Shown here: one piece after another, positions 1-8,493 of the stretch
Position numbering within the stretch: the stretch's first letter is position 1
Layout: every line of letters begins with the position of its first letter
From: Kitasatospora atroaurantiaca
Lineage (GTDB): Bacteria; Actinomycetota; Actinomycetes; Streptomycetales; Streptomycetaceae
Assembly (NCBI RefSeq): GCF_007828955.1
Contig: NZ_VIVR01000001.1
Coordinates: 4,650,001-4,714,000 of the forward strand
Reading direction: 5' to 3'
DNA length: 64,000 bases
Translations under genes and position numbers: made by a program
The notes under the pieces: generated by a model
What the model saw: the letters and a program-made list of their open reading frames with translations, nothing else
Database searches by the model: none
Told to the model about the DNA's origin: nothing

Positions 1-615
1 ACGCCGTCGGCGACCCCGTCGGTGGACCCCAAGGTCGCCGAGGACCTGATGAACTCGGTCAAGGACGTCTTCTCCCGCAACCTCACCTTCGACGACAAGG
101 GGACCAAGGACGGCCTCGACCACGTCGTCGTCTCCGCCCCCGCACGCGGGCTGGTGAACGACCTGCTGAAGGCTTTCAAGCCGCTCTCCAAGGACGTCCC
201 GAGCTTCGGCAAGCTCCCCACGGCGGCCCCGACCGACGTCCCCGACACCAAGATCGGCGTCGACGTCTACCTCAAGGACGGCGCGCTGTCCTCGGTCACC
301 TTCGACCTCGCCCAGCTCGACGAGAAGGCCGGCCCGGGCGTCCACCTGCCCGTCAAGGCCGCCTTCAGCAAGGACGCGGCGGCCCCGCAGGCGCCCACCG
401 GCGCCACCGAGATCAAGACCTCGGACATCGAGAGCATCATGACGTCCTTCGCGAAGGGCCCCGGCGGCAACGGTGTCACCCCGGCCGAGCCCCTGACCGA
501 CGCTCAGATCAAGGAGCTCGCCAGGAGCGGCATGAGCGAGGCCCAGATCAAGATGATGAACGCCGGCGGCCTCGGCTACCAGGACATCAAGGACATGCTG
601 GCCCTCAAGAGCTGA
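1..615 (+). CDS. 5'-truncated exported or lipoprotein-like protein, unknown function
   Basis: The frame is open from the first base of the window to a TGA at 613-615, so the gene begins upstream and at least 204 residues are visible; the GTG at 22 is probably internal. The visible N-terminus is rich in Ala, Thr, Pro and Ser (TPSATPS), typical of the linker after a lipobox in streptomycete lipoproteins. It is followed by a beta-rich lysine and aspartate segment with regular strand-like blocks (VDVYLKDGALSSVTFDLAQL). The C-terminal 40 residues form two short predicted helices (DAQIKELARSGMSEAQIKMM). No catalytic motif is recognised. A hairpin terminator follows at once. The lipoprotein assignment is inference because the signal peptide is outside the window. 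Confidence 0.7.
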   Translation, partial: TPSATPSVDPKVAEDLMNSVKDVFSRNLTFDDKGTKDGLDHVVVSAPARGLVNDLLKAFKPLSKDVPSFGKLPTAAPTDVPDTKIGVDVYLKDGALSSVTFDLAQLDEKAGPGVHLPVKAAFSKDAAAPQAPTGATEIKTSDIESIMTSFAKGPGGNGVTPAEPLTDAQIKELARSGMSEAQIKMMNAGGLGYQDIKDMLALKS

Positions 616-628
616 CCCCCCACCCGAA

Positions 629-663
629 CTGCCCCGCGCACCCTGCCAGGGAGTGCGGGGCAG
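629..663 (+). terminator. Hairpin terminator after the first gene
   Basis: CTGCCCCGC at 629-637 pairs with GCGGGGCAG at 655-663, with a further CCCTG/AGGG pairing inside. It starts 14 nt after the stop codon of the upstream gene. There is no U-tract, as is usual in this GC-rich group. Confidence 0.6.
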
Positions 664-743
664 CTCTGTGTACGGCCGAGTCGGGCCCGGTGCAGGGAGC
701 TACGCTCCACCCCCGGCGGTCCGTGACGAACCTGGCGAGTTGC

Positions 744-1409
744 TCAGCCATCGGCCTTGGCGACGCCGATCGGGCAGCTTGCGCCCGTACCACCGAGGCC
801 GCAGTAGCCGTTGGGGTTCTTGGCGTCCGAGAGGTACTGCTGGTGGTAGGGCTCGGCCGGGTAGAAGGGGCCGGCCGGGGCGATCTCGGTGGTGATGGGG
901 CCGAGGCCGATGGCGGTGAGGGCGGGCTGGAAGGCGGCCCGGCTCGCCTCGGCGGCGGCGAGCTGTGCGGGGGAGTGGGTGTAGACGGCGGAGCGGTACT
1001 GGGTGCCCTGGTCGTTGCCCTGGCGGAAGCCCTGGGTCGGGTCGTGGGCCTCCCAGAAGGTCTTGAGCAGGGTCTCGTAGGAGACCACGGCCGGGTCGAA
1101 GACCACCCGGACCGCCTCGGTGTGCGCGGTGAGCCCGCTGCACACCTCCTCGTAGGTCGGGTTGGGGGTGTGCCCGCCCTGGTACCCGACGAGCGTCGTC
1201 CAGACGCCCGGCAGCTGCCAGAACTTCTTCTCGGCACCCCAGAAGCAGCCCAGCCCGAAGTCGGCGACCTCGAGCCCGGCCGGGTACGGGCCGCTGAGCG
1301 GGTTGCCGAGCACGGTGTGCGGCTCGGAGAGCGTGAACGGCGGCGCCTGCCGCCCGGGCAGGGCCTGGTCGGCGGTGACGAGCTCGCTCTTGTGGCGGTT
1401 GAACAGCAA
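744..1409 (-). CDS. msrA: Peptide-methionine (S)-S-oxide reductase
   Basis: MsrA reduces methionine-S-sulfoxide in proteins and free methionine sulfoxide, a repair enzyme for oxidative damage in the cytoplasm. The catalytic motif GCFWGAEKKFW is present around residue 54, followed by the family blocks VGYQGG, HTEAVRVVFDP, DPTQGFRQGNDQGTQYRS and YHQQYLSDAKNPNGYCG. The frame is open to 1604, but I place the start at the TTG at 1409. It has GGAG six bases upstream and gives 221 residues beginning LFNRHKSEL, matching the usual start of actinobacterial MsrA. The C-terminus keeps a NPNGYCGLGGTGASCP segment whose cysteines can act as resolving cysteines. The gene is convergent with the upstream gene. 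Confidence 0.93.
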   Translation of the reverse strand: MLFNRHKSELVTADQALPGRQAPPFTLSEPHTVLGNPLSGPYPAGLEVADFGLGCFWGAEKKFWQLPGVWTTLVGYQGGHTPNPTYEEVCSGLTAHTEAVRVVFDPAVVSYETLLKTFWEAHDPTQGFRQGNDQGTQYRSAVYTHSPAQLAAAEASRAAFQPALTAIGLGPITTEIAPAGPFYPAEPYHQQYLSDAKNPNGYCGLGGTGASCPIGVAKADG

Positions 1410-1630
1410 GGCCTGCTCCAGGTGGCTCGGGGAGGGTCGCGGCAGGTTCAACGCTCGCCGGCGCCCCCGGATTCCATCACCGTCCGTGAGTCGTGGTCGA
1501 GGCTCGGCACGTAGGGGTGCGGCGCTCCGGGCAGAGCAGCTCGCAGGGAGAGCGCGCCCCGGGATTTTCCACCGGGCGACGAGGATCGCGTGCACGGCCG
1601 GCACCGGGCGGGCCGACTAGGCTCAGCGGT

Positions 1631-2785
1631 ATGACCGAGCACCAGCTTCCCCAGGGCTTCGAGACCCTCGCCATCCACGCGGGTCAGGAAGCAGACCCCC
1701 AGACCGGGGCCGTCGTCACGCCGATCTACCAGGTGTCCACCTACAAGCAGGACGGTGTGGGCGGCCTTCGGAACGGCTACGAGTACAGCCGTTCCGCCAA
1801 CCCCACCCGTACTGCGCTGGAGGAGTGCCTCGCCGCGATCGAGGGCGGCAGCCGCGGCCTCGCCTTCGCCTCCGGCCTGGCGGCCGAGGACACCCTGCTG
1901 CGCACCGTGCTCAAGCCGGGCGACCACATCGTCATCCCGAACGACGCGTACGGCGGCACCTTCCGCCTGTTCGCCAAGGTCCTGACCCGCTGGGGCGTGG
2001 AGTTCTCCGTCGCCGACATGCGGGACCTGCTGTCCGTCCGTTCGCAGCTGCGGTCCAACACCCGCGCGGTCTGGGTGGAGACCCCGTCCAACCCGCTGCT
2101 GGGCATCGCCGACATCGCCGCGCTCGCCGAGATCGCGCACTCCGCGAACGCGTTGCTGGTCGTGGACAACACCTTCGCCAGCCCGTACCTGCAGCAGCCG
2201 ATCGCGCTCGGCGCGGACGTGGTGGTGCACTCGACCACCAAGTACATGGGCGGGCACTCGGACGTGGTGGGCGGCGCGCTGGTCGCGGCCGACGCCGGGC
2301 TGGGCGAGGAGATCGCGTACCACCAGAACGCGATGGGCGCGGTCTCCGGACCGTTCGACGCGTGGCTGGTGATGCGTGGCATCAAGACGCTCGGCGTCCG
2401 GATGGACCGGCACAGCTCCAACGCGGAGAAGGTCGCCGAGCTGCTCACCGGCCACCCGAAGGTCAGTCAGGTGCTGTACCCGGGTCTGCCCGAGCACCCC
2501 GGGCACGACATCGCGGCCAAGCAGATGAAGGCCTTCGGCGGCATGGTCTCGTTCCGGGTGAAGGGCGGCGAGGAGGCGGCGGTCGAGGTCTGCAACCGGG
2601 CCGAGCTGTTCACTCTCGGCGAGTCGCTCGGCGGCGTCGAGTCGCTGATCGAGCACCCGGGCCGGATGACGCACGCCTCGGTGGTCGGCTCGGCCCTCGA
2701 GGTGCCCGCCGACCTGGTGCGCGTCTCGGTCGGCATCGAGTCGATCGACGACCTGCTGGCCGACCTCCAGCACGCCCTGGGCTGA
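1631..2785 (+). CDS. metB: Cystathionine gamma-synthase/lyase family PLP enzyme
   Basis: This 384-residue protein is of the Cys/Met metabolism PLP-dependent family. It either joins O-succinyl- or O-acetylhomoserine with cysteine to form cystathionine (gamma-synthase) or cleaves cystathionine (gamma-lyase); the two are not separable by eye. The PLP lysine lies in HSTTKYMGGHSDVVGG near residue 200. Other conserved blocks are YSRSANPTR, ASGLAAEDTLL, VETPSNPLL and GGVESLIEHP. The start is ATG 1631 rather than the longer open frame from 1493. TAGGCT at 1618-1623 lies 7 nt before the ATG and there is no Shine-Dalgarno, so the mRNA is probably leaderless. A perfect 12-bp terminator follows. Confidence 0.92.
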   Translation: MTEHQLPQGFETLAIHAGQEADPQTGAVVTPIYQVSTYKQDGVGGLRNGYEYSRSANPTRTALEECLAAIEGGSRGLAFASGLAAEDTLLRTVLKPGDHIVIPNDAYGGTFRLFAKVLTRWGVEFSVADMRDLLSVRSQLRSNTRAVWVETPSNPLLGIADIAALAEIAHSANALLVVDNTFASPYLQQPIALGADVVVHSTTKYMGGHSDVVGGALVAADAGLGEEIAYHQNAMGAVSGPFDAWLVMRGIKTLGVRMDRHSSNAEKVAELLTGHPKVSQVLYPGLPEHPGHDIAAKQMKAFGGMVSFRVKGGEEAAVEVCNRAELFTLGESLGGVESLIEHPGRMTHASVVGSALEVPADLVRVSVGIESIDDLLADLQHALG

Positions 2786-2792
2786 TACCGAC

Positions 2793-2822
2793 GGGCCCCC
2801 GGCATGCGTGTGCCGGGGGCCC
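2793..2822. terminator. Bidirectional terminator between metB and a small gene
   Basis: GGGCCCCCGGCA at 2793-2804 is perfectly complementary to TGCCGGGGGCCC at 2811-2822 with a 6-nt loop. It lies between the convergent ends of metB and the 56-aa gene and can serve both. Confidence 0.8.
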
Positions 2823-2827
2823 GCCGC

Positions 2828-2998
2828 TCACCGGGGCCGGCGGCGCAGCAGGATCCTGAGCACGTCGCGGGCGTCGCGCCGCCGTTCAGGGCTGCGGGCC
2901 GCGACCGCCGTCACCGAGACGACGGCGACCGTGGTGCCGTAGCAGGTGGCGAACCCGCCTGCGGTGAGCATGCTGTCGCCGAGGATGCGCACGAGCAC
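2828..2998 (-). CDS. Small membrane protein, 56 aa
   Basis: I call this from the start site, since the frame itself runs unbroken through the neighbouring gene. GTG at 2998 is preceded by GGAGG with a 5-nt spacer, a very strong ribosome-binding site. The product has one hydrophobic segment (about residues 10-28, LTAGGFATCYGTTVAVVSV) followed by a strongly basic tail (ARSPERRRDARDVLRILLRRRPR), consistent with a single-pass membrane peptide with its C-terminus in the cytoplasm. It lies downstream of, and in the same direction as, the MarR-type regulator. Function unknown. Confidence 0.6.
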   Translation of the reverse strand: MLVRILGDSMLTAGGFATCYGTTVAVVSVTAVAARSPERRRDARDVLRILLRRRPR

Positions 2999-3126
2999 GA
3001 GTCCCTCCGATGGGCTCGGGATGGTGCCCCTGGTGGTCGCAGAGCGTGAGCGGCCTGCGGGCCTGCGGGTCTGCGGCCTCGGTGCGGCGGGGCGGGGCGG
3101 GGCTGGGCCGAGGGCAGGGGCGCTGG

Positions 3127-3636
3127 TCAGTCCGGGCTCATTTCGCGGGCGACGGCGTCGGTCTCCAGCCCGTGGTCCGCCGAGTAGGACTCCAGGGAGT
3201 GGTTGAAGCGGGCCAGCAGGGCGCAGAACGCCCGCTGCTCGTCGGCCGGCCAGTCCGCGGTCAGGCGTCGCATCAACTCCTCCCGTCCGGCGCGGACTTC
3301 GTCCAGCCGGCGGCCGCCGAGCGGGGTCAGGGCGAGGTGGACGGCCCGGCGGTCGGCCGGGTCCGGGACGCGGCCGACCAGCTCGGCCTCGACCAGTGGG
3401 GCGGCCTGCCGGGTGACGGTGGAGGAGTCGATGCCGAGGGCCTCCGCGAGGGCCTTCACGTTGGCCGGGCCGTGCCGGTGCAGGTGGTCGAGCAGCAGGT
3501 AGGCGGCCCGGTCCAGCGAGCCGACGGCGGCCAGTCTGGCCTGCTCCGCCCGACGGGCGAACACCGCGACCTGGTACTGGAGTTGGGCGTACAGGGGGTC
3601 TGAACTGGCGGCGGCCCGGGGCGAGGTGGTCGTCAT
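3127..3636 (-). CDS. MarR-family transcriptional regulator
   Basis: 169 residues with the MarR winged-helix fold. The N-terminal helix is LYAQLQYQVAVFARRAEQ. The recognition part is NVKALAEALGIDSSTVTRQAAPLVEAELV (about 60-88), followed by the DPADRRAVHLALTPLG wing that is diagnostic of the family. MarR proteins are dimeric and usually repress their own and a neighbouring promoter, released by a small ligand. It is divergent from the threonine dehydratase gene with 123 bp between the starts. The small membrane protein lies downstream in the same direction. The target is not apparent from sequence. Confidence 0.88.
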   Translation of the reverse strand: MTTTSPRAAASSDPLYAQLQYQVAVFARRAEQARLAAVGSLDRAAYLLLDHLHRHGPANVKALAEALGIDSSTVTRQAAPLVEAELVGRVPDPADRRAVHLALTPLGGRRLDEVRAGREELMRRLTADWPADEQRAFCALLARFNHSLESYSADHGLETDAVAREMSPD

Positions 3637-3759
3637 CGCGGCTCACGATCGGGGTGCGGTGAGGGTGGCTCAGGTTCAGCAGCGTACGCGTGCCGGGCTG
3701 AGCCGGGAACAGGACCGGCGTTCCGGCTTTCCGCCAGGTGACGGCCGTACGCTGGCCGC

Positions 3760-4971
3760 ATGCAGAGTTGGCCGATCACCGTGGACGACGTCCGGGGTGC
3801 CCACAAGATGCTCGCCGGGGTCGCCCGGGTCACCCCGATGGAGAGCAGCCGGCACCTCTCCGCGCTGGCCGGCTCGCCCGTCCACCTCAAGTGCGAGAAC
3901 CTCCAGCGCACCGGCTCGTTCAAGCTGCGCGGCGCGTACGTCCGGATCGCCGGGCTCTCCCCGGTGCAGCGGGCGGGCGGGGTGGTCGCGGCCAGTGCGG
4001 GCAACCACGCGCAGGGCGTGGCGCTGGCGGCCTCGCTGCTGGGCGTGCGCTCCACGGTCTTCATGCCGGTCGCCGCGCCGCTGCCGAAGGTCGCGGCCAC
4101 CCGGGACTACGGCGCCGAGGTCCGGCTGCACGGGGCCACCGTCGACGAGGCGCTGCTGGCCGCCCAGCGGTACTCCGAGACGACCGGGGCGGTCTTCATC
4201 CACCCCTTCGACCACTGGGACATCATCACCGGTCAGGCCACCGTGGGCATGGAGATCCTGGAGCAGTGCCCGGAGGTCCGCACCATCCTGGTCGGGGTGG
4301 GCGGCGGCGGGCTGATCGCCGGGATCGCGGCGGCGGTCAAACCGCTGCGGCCGGACGTCCGGGTGATCGGCGTGCAGGCGGCCGGTGCCGCGGCGTACCC
4401 GCCCTCGCTCGCGGCCGGCCGCCCGGTCTCGCTGGAGCACTTCAGCACCATGGCCGACGGCATCATGGTCGGCCGGCCGGGCGACATCCCCTTCGAGGTG
4501 GTCAACACCCTGGCGGACGGCGTCCGTACGGTCTCCGAGGAGGCACTCTCCCGTGCCCTGCTGCTGAGCCTGGAGCGCCTCAAGCTGGTGGTCGAGCCGG
4601 CCGGGGCGAGCCCGATCGCGGCGCTGCTGGACCAGTCGGAGAGGTTCGAGGGCCCGGTTGTCGCGGTGCTGTCGGGCGGCAACATCGACCCGCAGCTGAT
4701 GCAGCGGGTGCTGCGGCACGGCCTGGCGGCGGCCGGACGCTACCTCTCGCTGCGGGTGCGGCTGGCGGACCGGCCCGGCTCGCTCGCGAACCTGCTGGGG
4801 GTGCTGACGCAGGTGGACGCCAATGTGCTGGACGTGGCGCACGTCCGGATCGATCCCAAGCTCGGGCTGACCGAGGTCGAGGTGGATCTGCATCTGGAGA
4901 CCAAGGGCCCGGAGCACTGCGCGGCCGTGGTGGGCGAGCTCCGGGATGCGGGGTACGTCGTCTCGCAGTAA
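3760..4971 (+). CDS. ilvA: Threonine ammonia-lyase with C-terminal ACT domain
   Basis: A PLP-dependent deaminase converting threonine to 2-oxobutyrate, which feeds isoleucine synthesis and branched starter units; serine is often a side substrate. The PLP lysine is in TGSFKLRGAY near residue 54. The phosphate-binding glycine loop is GVGGGGLIAGIA near residue 187, and SAGNHAQGVA is also conserved. Residues about 330-403 form one ACT regulatory domain (LSLRVRLADRPGSLANLL), the architecture of the short 400-residue enzyme rather than the 500-residue enzyme with tandem ACT-like domains. TACGCT at 3748-3753 ends 6 nt before the ATG and no Shine-Dalgarno is present, so translation is likely leaderless. 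Confidence 0.92.
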   Translation: MQSWPITVDDVRGAHKMLAGVARVTPMESSRHLSALAGSPVHLKCENLQRTGSFKLRGAYVRIAGLSPVQRAGGVVAASAGNHAQGVALAASLLGVRSTVFMPVAAPLPKVAATRDYGAEVRLHGATVDEALLAAQRYSETTGAVFIHPFDHWDIITGQATVGMEILEQCPEVRTILVGVGGGGLIAGIAAAVKPLRPDVRVIGVQAAGAAAYPPSLAAGRPVSLEHFSTMADGIMVGRPGDIPFEVVNTLADGVRTVSEEALSRALLLSLERLKLVVEPAGASPIAALLDQSERFEGPVVAVLSGGNIDPQLMQRVLRHGLAAAGRYLSLRVRLADRPGSLANLLGVLTQVDANVLDVAHVRIDPKLGLTEVEVDLHLETKGPEHCAAVVGELRDAGYVVSQ

Positions 4972-5058
4972 ATGAGTGGGCGGTTGTCAGTGGTGGCTGA
5001 GAGGCTGTGCGATCCGGAGTCCTGTCGTGTCCGGCTCGGCCGCAGGCGCGGGCCTTGA

Positions 5059-5098
5059 CGCGATATATCGCGAGCTGTCATTCTCGCGATGTATCGCG
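5059..5098. promoter_or_regulatory. Paired palindromic operators before the Drr-type exporter
   Basis: CGCGATATATCGCG at 5059-5072 is a perfect 14-bp palindrome and CGCGATGTATCGCG at 5085-5098 is the same palindrome with one change, with centres 26 bp apart. The first directly abuts TTGACG (5055-5060), a good -35 element, so a bound regulator would block the promoter of the ABC operon starting at 5212. Such TATCGCGATA-like palindromes are typical of PadR-type repressors of multidrug exporters. That family assignment is inference, and no such regulator is encoded nearby. Confidence 0.7.
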
Positions 5099-5211
5099 TT
5101 GCGGCCCTGTCGTCGCATGCCCTTCGGGGGCGTGTGGCTGGTCGCTCCGGGGCCCGTTCCGGGTCACAGTGAACATAACGCCCAAATCGTCAGAGGAGAT
5201 GAGGCAGGCCC

Positions 5212-6234
5212 ATGGCGCCAGCCATCCAAGCCGAGAACCTGGTCAAGACCTTCGGTGACGTACGAGCCCTCGACGGCGTCAGCCTCGACGTCCCCGAAGG
5301 CACGGTGCTCGGGCTGCTCGGCCCCAACGGCGCCGGCAAGACGACCACCGTCCGCGTCCTCACCACCCTGCTCCGCCCCGACTCCGGCCATGCCGTGGTC
5401 GCCGGAGTCGACGTGCTGAAGCACCCCAACCAGGTGCGCAGCCTGATCGGCCTCTCCGGTCAGTACGCGGCCGTCGACGAGTACCTGACGGGCCGTGAGA
5501 ACCTCCAGATGGTCGGCGAGCTCTACCAGATGAGCAGCCGCGACGCCAAGGCCCGCGCCCTGGAGCTGCTCGAGTGGTTCAACCTCAGCGAGGCCATGGA
5601 CCGCACCGCCAAGACGTACTCGGGCGGTATGCGCCGCCGGCTCGACCTCGCGGCGGCGCTGGTCGTCCGGCCGCCCGTGATGTTCCTGGACGAGCCGACC
5701 ACCGGCCTCGACCCGCGCAACCGGCTGGCGCTCTGGGAGGTCATCGAGACCCTGGTCGAGCAGGGCACCACCCTGCTGCTCACCACCCAGTACCTGGAGG
5801 AGGCGGACCGCCTCGCCAACGACATCGCGGTGGTCGACCACGGCAAGGTGATCGCCCGCGGCACGGCCGACGAGCTCAAGGCCCAGATCGGCGGTGAGCG
5901 GGTCGAGGTCGTGGTCCACCGGAGCGACGACGTCACCGAGGCGCTCGCCGCGCTCTCTCCGTACGCCAAGGGTGACCCGGCGGTGGAGAAGAACACCCGC
6001 AGGATCACCGTTCCGGTCAGCGGCGGCGCCAAGGTGCTCGCCGACGTGATCCGCGAGCTGGACGCCCGGTCGATCGAGATCGACGACATCGGTCTGCGCC
6101 GCCCGACCCTGGACGACGTGTTCCTCTCGCTGACCGGCCACGCCACCGAGGTCTCGGAGAACGGCGAGGAGCCACCCCAGCCCGCCAAGGGGCGCAAGAG
6201 CCACGGCCGTGACAGCCACGGAAAGGACGCCTGA
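5212..6234 (+). CDS. ABC transporter ATP-binding protein, DrrA type
   Basis: The cytoplasmic ATPase subunit of a two-gene ABC-2 exporter related to daunorubicin-resistance DrrA. In order: Walker A GPNGAGKTT (about residue 43), signature YSGGMRRRLDLAAAL (about 140), Walker B VMFLDEPTTGLD (about 160), and the H-loop in LLTTQYLEEADRL. The C-terminal 100 residues are the DrrA-type accessory domain, and the last 20 residues are Ser/His/Lys-rich. It has 340 residues. The stop codon is one base before the permease ATG, so the two are coupled. The substrate is unknown; resistance or export of a cationic or aromatic compound is plausible. The paired palindromes upstream suggest ligand-controlled repression. 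Confidence 0.92.
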   Translation: MAPAIQAENLVKTFGDVRALDGVSLDVPEGTVLGLLGPNGAGKTTTVRVLTTLLRPDSGHAVVAGVDVLKHPNQVRSLIGLSGQYAAVDEYLTGRENLQMVGELYQMSSRDAKARALELLEWFNLSEAMDRTAKTYSGGMRRRLDLAAALVVRPPVMFLDEPTTGLDPRNRLALWEVIETLVEQGTTLLLTTQYLEEADRLANDIAVVDHGKVIARGTADELKAQIGGERVEVVVHRSDDVTEALAALSPYAKGDPAVEKNTRRITVPVSGGAKVLADVIRELDARSIEIDDIGLRRPTLDDVFLSLTGHATEVSENGEEPPQPAKGRKSHGRDSHGKDA

Positions 6235-6235
6235 G

Positions 6236-7099
6236 ATGACGACGACCACGGCCACCGAGCACGCCATCGGCGCAGCCGTCCCCCGTCAGCGCTACGGCGT
6301 GGCCGCCACGCTGCACGACTCCTGGGTGGTCGCCAAGCGCAACCTGCGCCGGATGACCCGCATCCCGGAGATCGTGGTCTTCGGCCTGATGCAGCCGGTG
6401 ATGTTCGTCCTGCTGTTCTCGTACGTCATGGGCGGGGCGATCCAGATCCCCGGGACGACGGCCAGCGCGGACGCGTACACGCAGTTCCTGATGGCGGGCA
6501 TCTTCGCCCAGACCGTCACCTTCGCGGTGGCCGGCGCCTCGGCCGGTATCGCGGAGGACATGACCAAGGGCCTGGTGGATCGTTTCCGCTCGCTGCCGAT
6601 GGCCCGCTCGGCGGTGCTGGTCGGCCGTACGCTGGCCGACCTCGTCCAGACCGCCTTCACCCTGCTGGTGCTGGCGCTGGTCGCGCTGCTGGTCGGCTGG
6701 CGGATCCACGAGGGCTTCCTCAAGGCGCTCGGAGCGTTCGCGCTGCTGCTCCTGCTGGGTTACGCCTTCTCCTGGATCGGCGCGCTGATCGGTCTGTCGG
6801 TGCGGAGCCCGGAGGCGGCCACCTCGGCCGGTCTGATCTGGCTCTTCCCGCTGACCTTCATCTCCAACGCCTTCGTCCCGGTCAGCTCCATGCCGGGCTG
6901 GCTGCAGGGCATCGCGTACTGGAACCCGTTCAGCGCCACCGTTCAGGCCTGCCGCAACCTCTTCGGCAACCAGGTCGGTCCGGTGGACTCGGCCTGGCCG
7001 ATGCAGCACGCGACGCTGGTGTCGGTGGTCTGGTCGCTGATCATCATGGCGGTGTTCTCCTGGCTCTCCGTCCGGAAGTACCGCTCCGCGAACGGCTGA
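6236..7099 (+). CDS. ABC-2 type transporter permease, DrrB type
   Basis: 287 residues, the membrane partner of the preceding ATPase. Six hydrophobic segments follow a soluble N-terminal region that contains the coupling-helix-like stretch VVAKRNLRRMTRIPEIVVFGLMQ. The family block GIAEDMTKGLVDRFRSLPMARSAVLVGR is clear. The frame is open from 6209, but ATG 6236 follows GGAAAGGA and starts one base after the upstream TGA, so I take it as the start. The complex would be two ATPases and two permeases in the cytoplasmic membrane. A 15-bp terminator lies 20 nt downstream. Confidence 0.9.
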   Translation: MTTTTATEHAIGAAVPRQRYGVAATLHDSWVVAKRNLRRMTRIPEIVVFGLMQPVMFVLLFSYVMGGAIQIPGTTASADAYTQFLMAGIFAQTVTFAVAGASAGIAEDMTKGLVDRFRSLPMARSAVLVGRTLADLVQTAFTLLVLALVALLVGWRIHEGFLKALGAFALLLLLGYAFSWIGALIGLSVRSPEAATSAGLIWLFPLTFISNAFVPVSSMPGWLQGIAYWNPFSATVQACRNLFGNQVGPVDSAWPMQHATLVSVVWSLIIMAVFSWLSVRKYRSANG

Positions 7100-7119
7100 G
7101 CGAAGCCGACCGGAACACC

Positions 7120-7154
7120 GGAGGCGGCCGTGGCCGGGAGCCACGGCCGCCTCC
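7120..7154. terminator. Terminator between the ABC operon and greA
   Basis: A perfect 15-bp stem (7120-7134 with 7140-7154) with a 5-nt loop. It sits between the convergent ABC operon and greA and can act for both. Confidence 0.82.
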
Positions 7155-7169
7155 GTCATGCGCTGGGGG

Positions 7170-7667
7170 TCAGCCGGTGTACGGCTTGGCCTCGATGATC
7201 TTCACGCTGGCCTGCTTGCCGTTCGGCAGCTCGTACGTCGCGTTCTCGCCGATCTTCTTGCCGTCGATGGCGCGGCCGAGCGGCGACTGCGGCGAGTAGA
7301 TGTCCAGGTCGTCGCCGGCCACCTCGCGGGAGCCGAGCAGGAACTCCATGGTGTCGTCGAGGTCGCCGTCGAAGGCCACGGTCACGACCATGCCGGGGGC
7401 CACCACGCCGGAGTCGGCGGGGGCCTCGCCCACCTTGGCGCGCTCCAGGAGCTGGGTCAGCTGGCGGATGCGCAGCTCGGTCTTGCCCTGCTCCTCCTTG
7501 GCCGCGTGGTAGCCGGCGTTCTCCTTGAGGTCACCCTCTTCGCGCGCGGCCTCGATCTTCTGGGCGATCTCGATGCGCCAGGGGCCGGTCAGGTGCTCCA
7601 GCTCGGCCTTGAGCTTGTCGTAGCCGGACTGAGTGAGCCAGGTCACGTTGTCGCTGGTCTGGGTCAC
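7170..7667 (-). CDS. greA: Transcription elongation factor GreA
   Basis: GreA inserts its coiled coil into the secondary channel of RNA polymerase and stimulates cleavage of backtracked transcripts. The 165-residue protein has the N-terminal coiled coil (LTQSGYDKLKAELEHLTG... to about residue 80) with the acidic tip EEGDLKENAGYHAAKEEQ, then the C-terminal FKBP-like domain with YSPQSPLGRAIDGKKIGE. Length and domain order are typical. On the coding strand a TAGGCT-like -10 element lies about 120 nt upstream of the start, near position 7795. Confidence 0.95.
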   Translation of the reverse strand: MTQTSDNVTWLTQSGYDKLKAELEHLTGPWRIEIAQKIEAAREEGDLKENAGYHAAKEEQGKTELRIRQLTQLLERAKVGEAPADSGVVAPGMVVTVAFDGDLDDTMEFLLGSREVAGDDLDIYSPQSPLGRAIDGKKIGENATYELPNGKQASVKIIEAKPYTG

Positions 7668-7915
7668 AGGTGCTCCTCGTCGGTGCTGGGCTGTGCTGAG
7701 GGTTGATCGTCAGCAGGTGGTGACAACTGTCGTACTACAAATCAACGCCCGCTCCCGTGCCGTCCGGCTCGGAATGGGCGAAACCACGAGCCTAACAATT
7801 TCCGATCCCGAACGGGAGGGGCGTGGACAAGGCCTTGACGCACGGTGGCGGGCAGGTTGCCGGGACTCCCCGATACGGATTCCCGCCGGGCGTGTCGAAT
7901 ATGCGCCCGGACGGG

Positions 7916-8341
7916 CTACTTGGCCGGCGTACAGCCGAGCAGCTCGGCGGTGGTGCCCCGGGCTGTGGTCCTCAGTGTGACGACCTCGTCGTAGCTGTCA
8001 CCGGCCGCCGGCACCGGAAAGTCGTACAGTCCGACCACCGAGCCGTCCGCGGCCTGCGAGCGGACCGTGCAGATCCCACCCGTCCCGTCGCTCTTGCGGA
8101 CCGACAGATGCACCTGGACCGCGCTGTCGGAGACCACCTCGAAGGTCGGCACGGTGCCGTTCATCGCGGTCTCGCGCAGCAGGTACGAGCCGCCCAGCCA
8201 GGCCACCAGGCCCAGGAACAGCACACCGCAGACCGCACCCACCAGCTTCAGCCGGCGGTCCGCCTCGCGGTTGCTGAGCCTGCCGTAGCGGTCCTCGGGG
8301 TTCCCGGCCGTGGTGGAGGCGGTCGTAGTACCGGAGTCCAT
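7916..8341 (-). CDS. DUF4307 family membrane protein
   Basis: A small actinobacterial protein of unknown function, 141 residues from ATG 8341. A polar N-terminus (NPEDRYGRL, a family hallmark) precedes one transmembrane helix (LVGAVCGVLFLGLVAWLGGS, about 35-55). An extracytoplasmic domain of about 85 residues follows, with two cysteines (GGICTVRS and ELLGC) that could form a disulfide. The long open frame upstream to 8473 is not needed, because the ATG at 8341 starts the recognisable protein. It is divergent from mca; this pairing of DUF4307 with mca is, as I recall, conserved in actinobacteria. Confidence 0.8.
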   Translation of the reverse strand: MDSGTTTASTTAGNPEDRYGRLSNREADRRLKLVGAVCGVLFLGLVAWLGGSYLLRETAMNGTVPTFEVVSDSAVQVHLSVRKSDGTGGICTVRSQAADGSVVGLYDFPVPAAGDSYDEVVTLRTTARGTTAELLGCTPAK

Positions 8342-8493
8342 GGTGCGGCTCAGTCCTTTCGCCGAGGGGCCGTCGGTCGACGGAGGGAATGGACGAGCCC
8401 TTCGGTCAGTCACTATAGGAGGGGCACGTCCGCGCCGGAGGCGGCGGGGGAGCCGTCCCGACGAACCGGACATTCCCGGAAGGAAACCAGGCG

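Noticed and set aside
3676..4917. A 413-codon open frame antisense to the threonine dehydratase gene
   Set aside because: High GC at third positions of the real gene keeps antisense frames open; composition is Arg/His/Gly-rich with no domain and no ribosome-binding site. The same applies to other long antisense frames, for example over xseA, the permease, glpX and the SARP gene.
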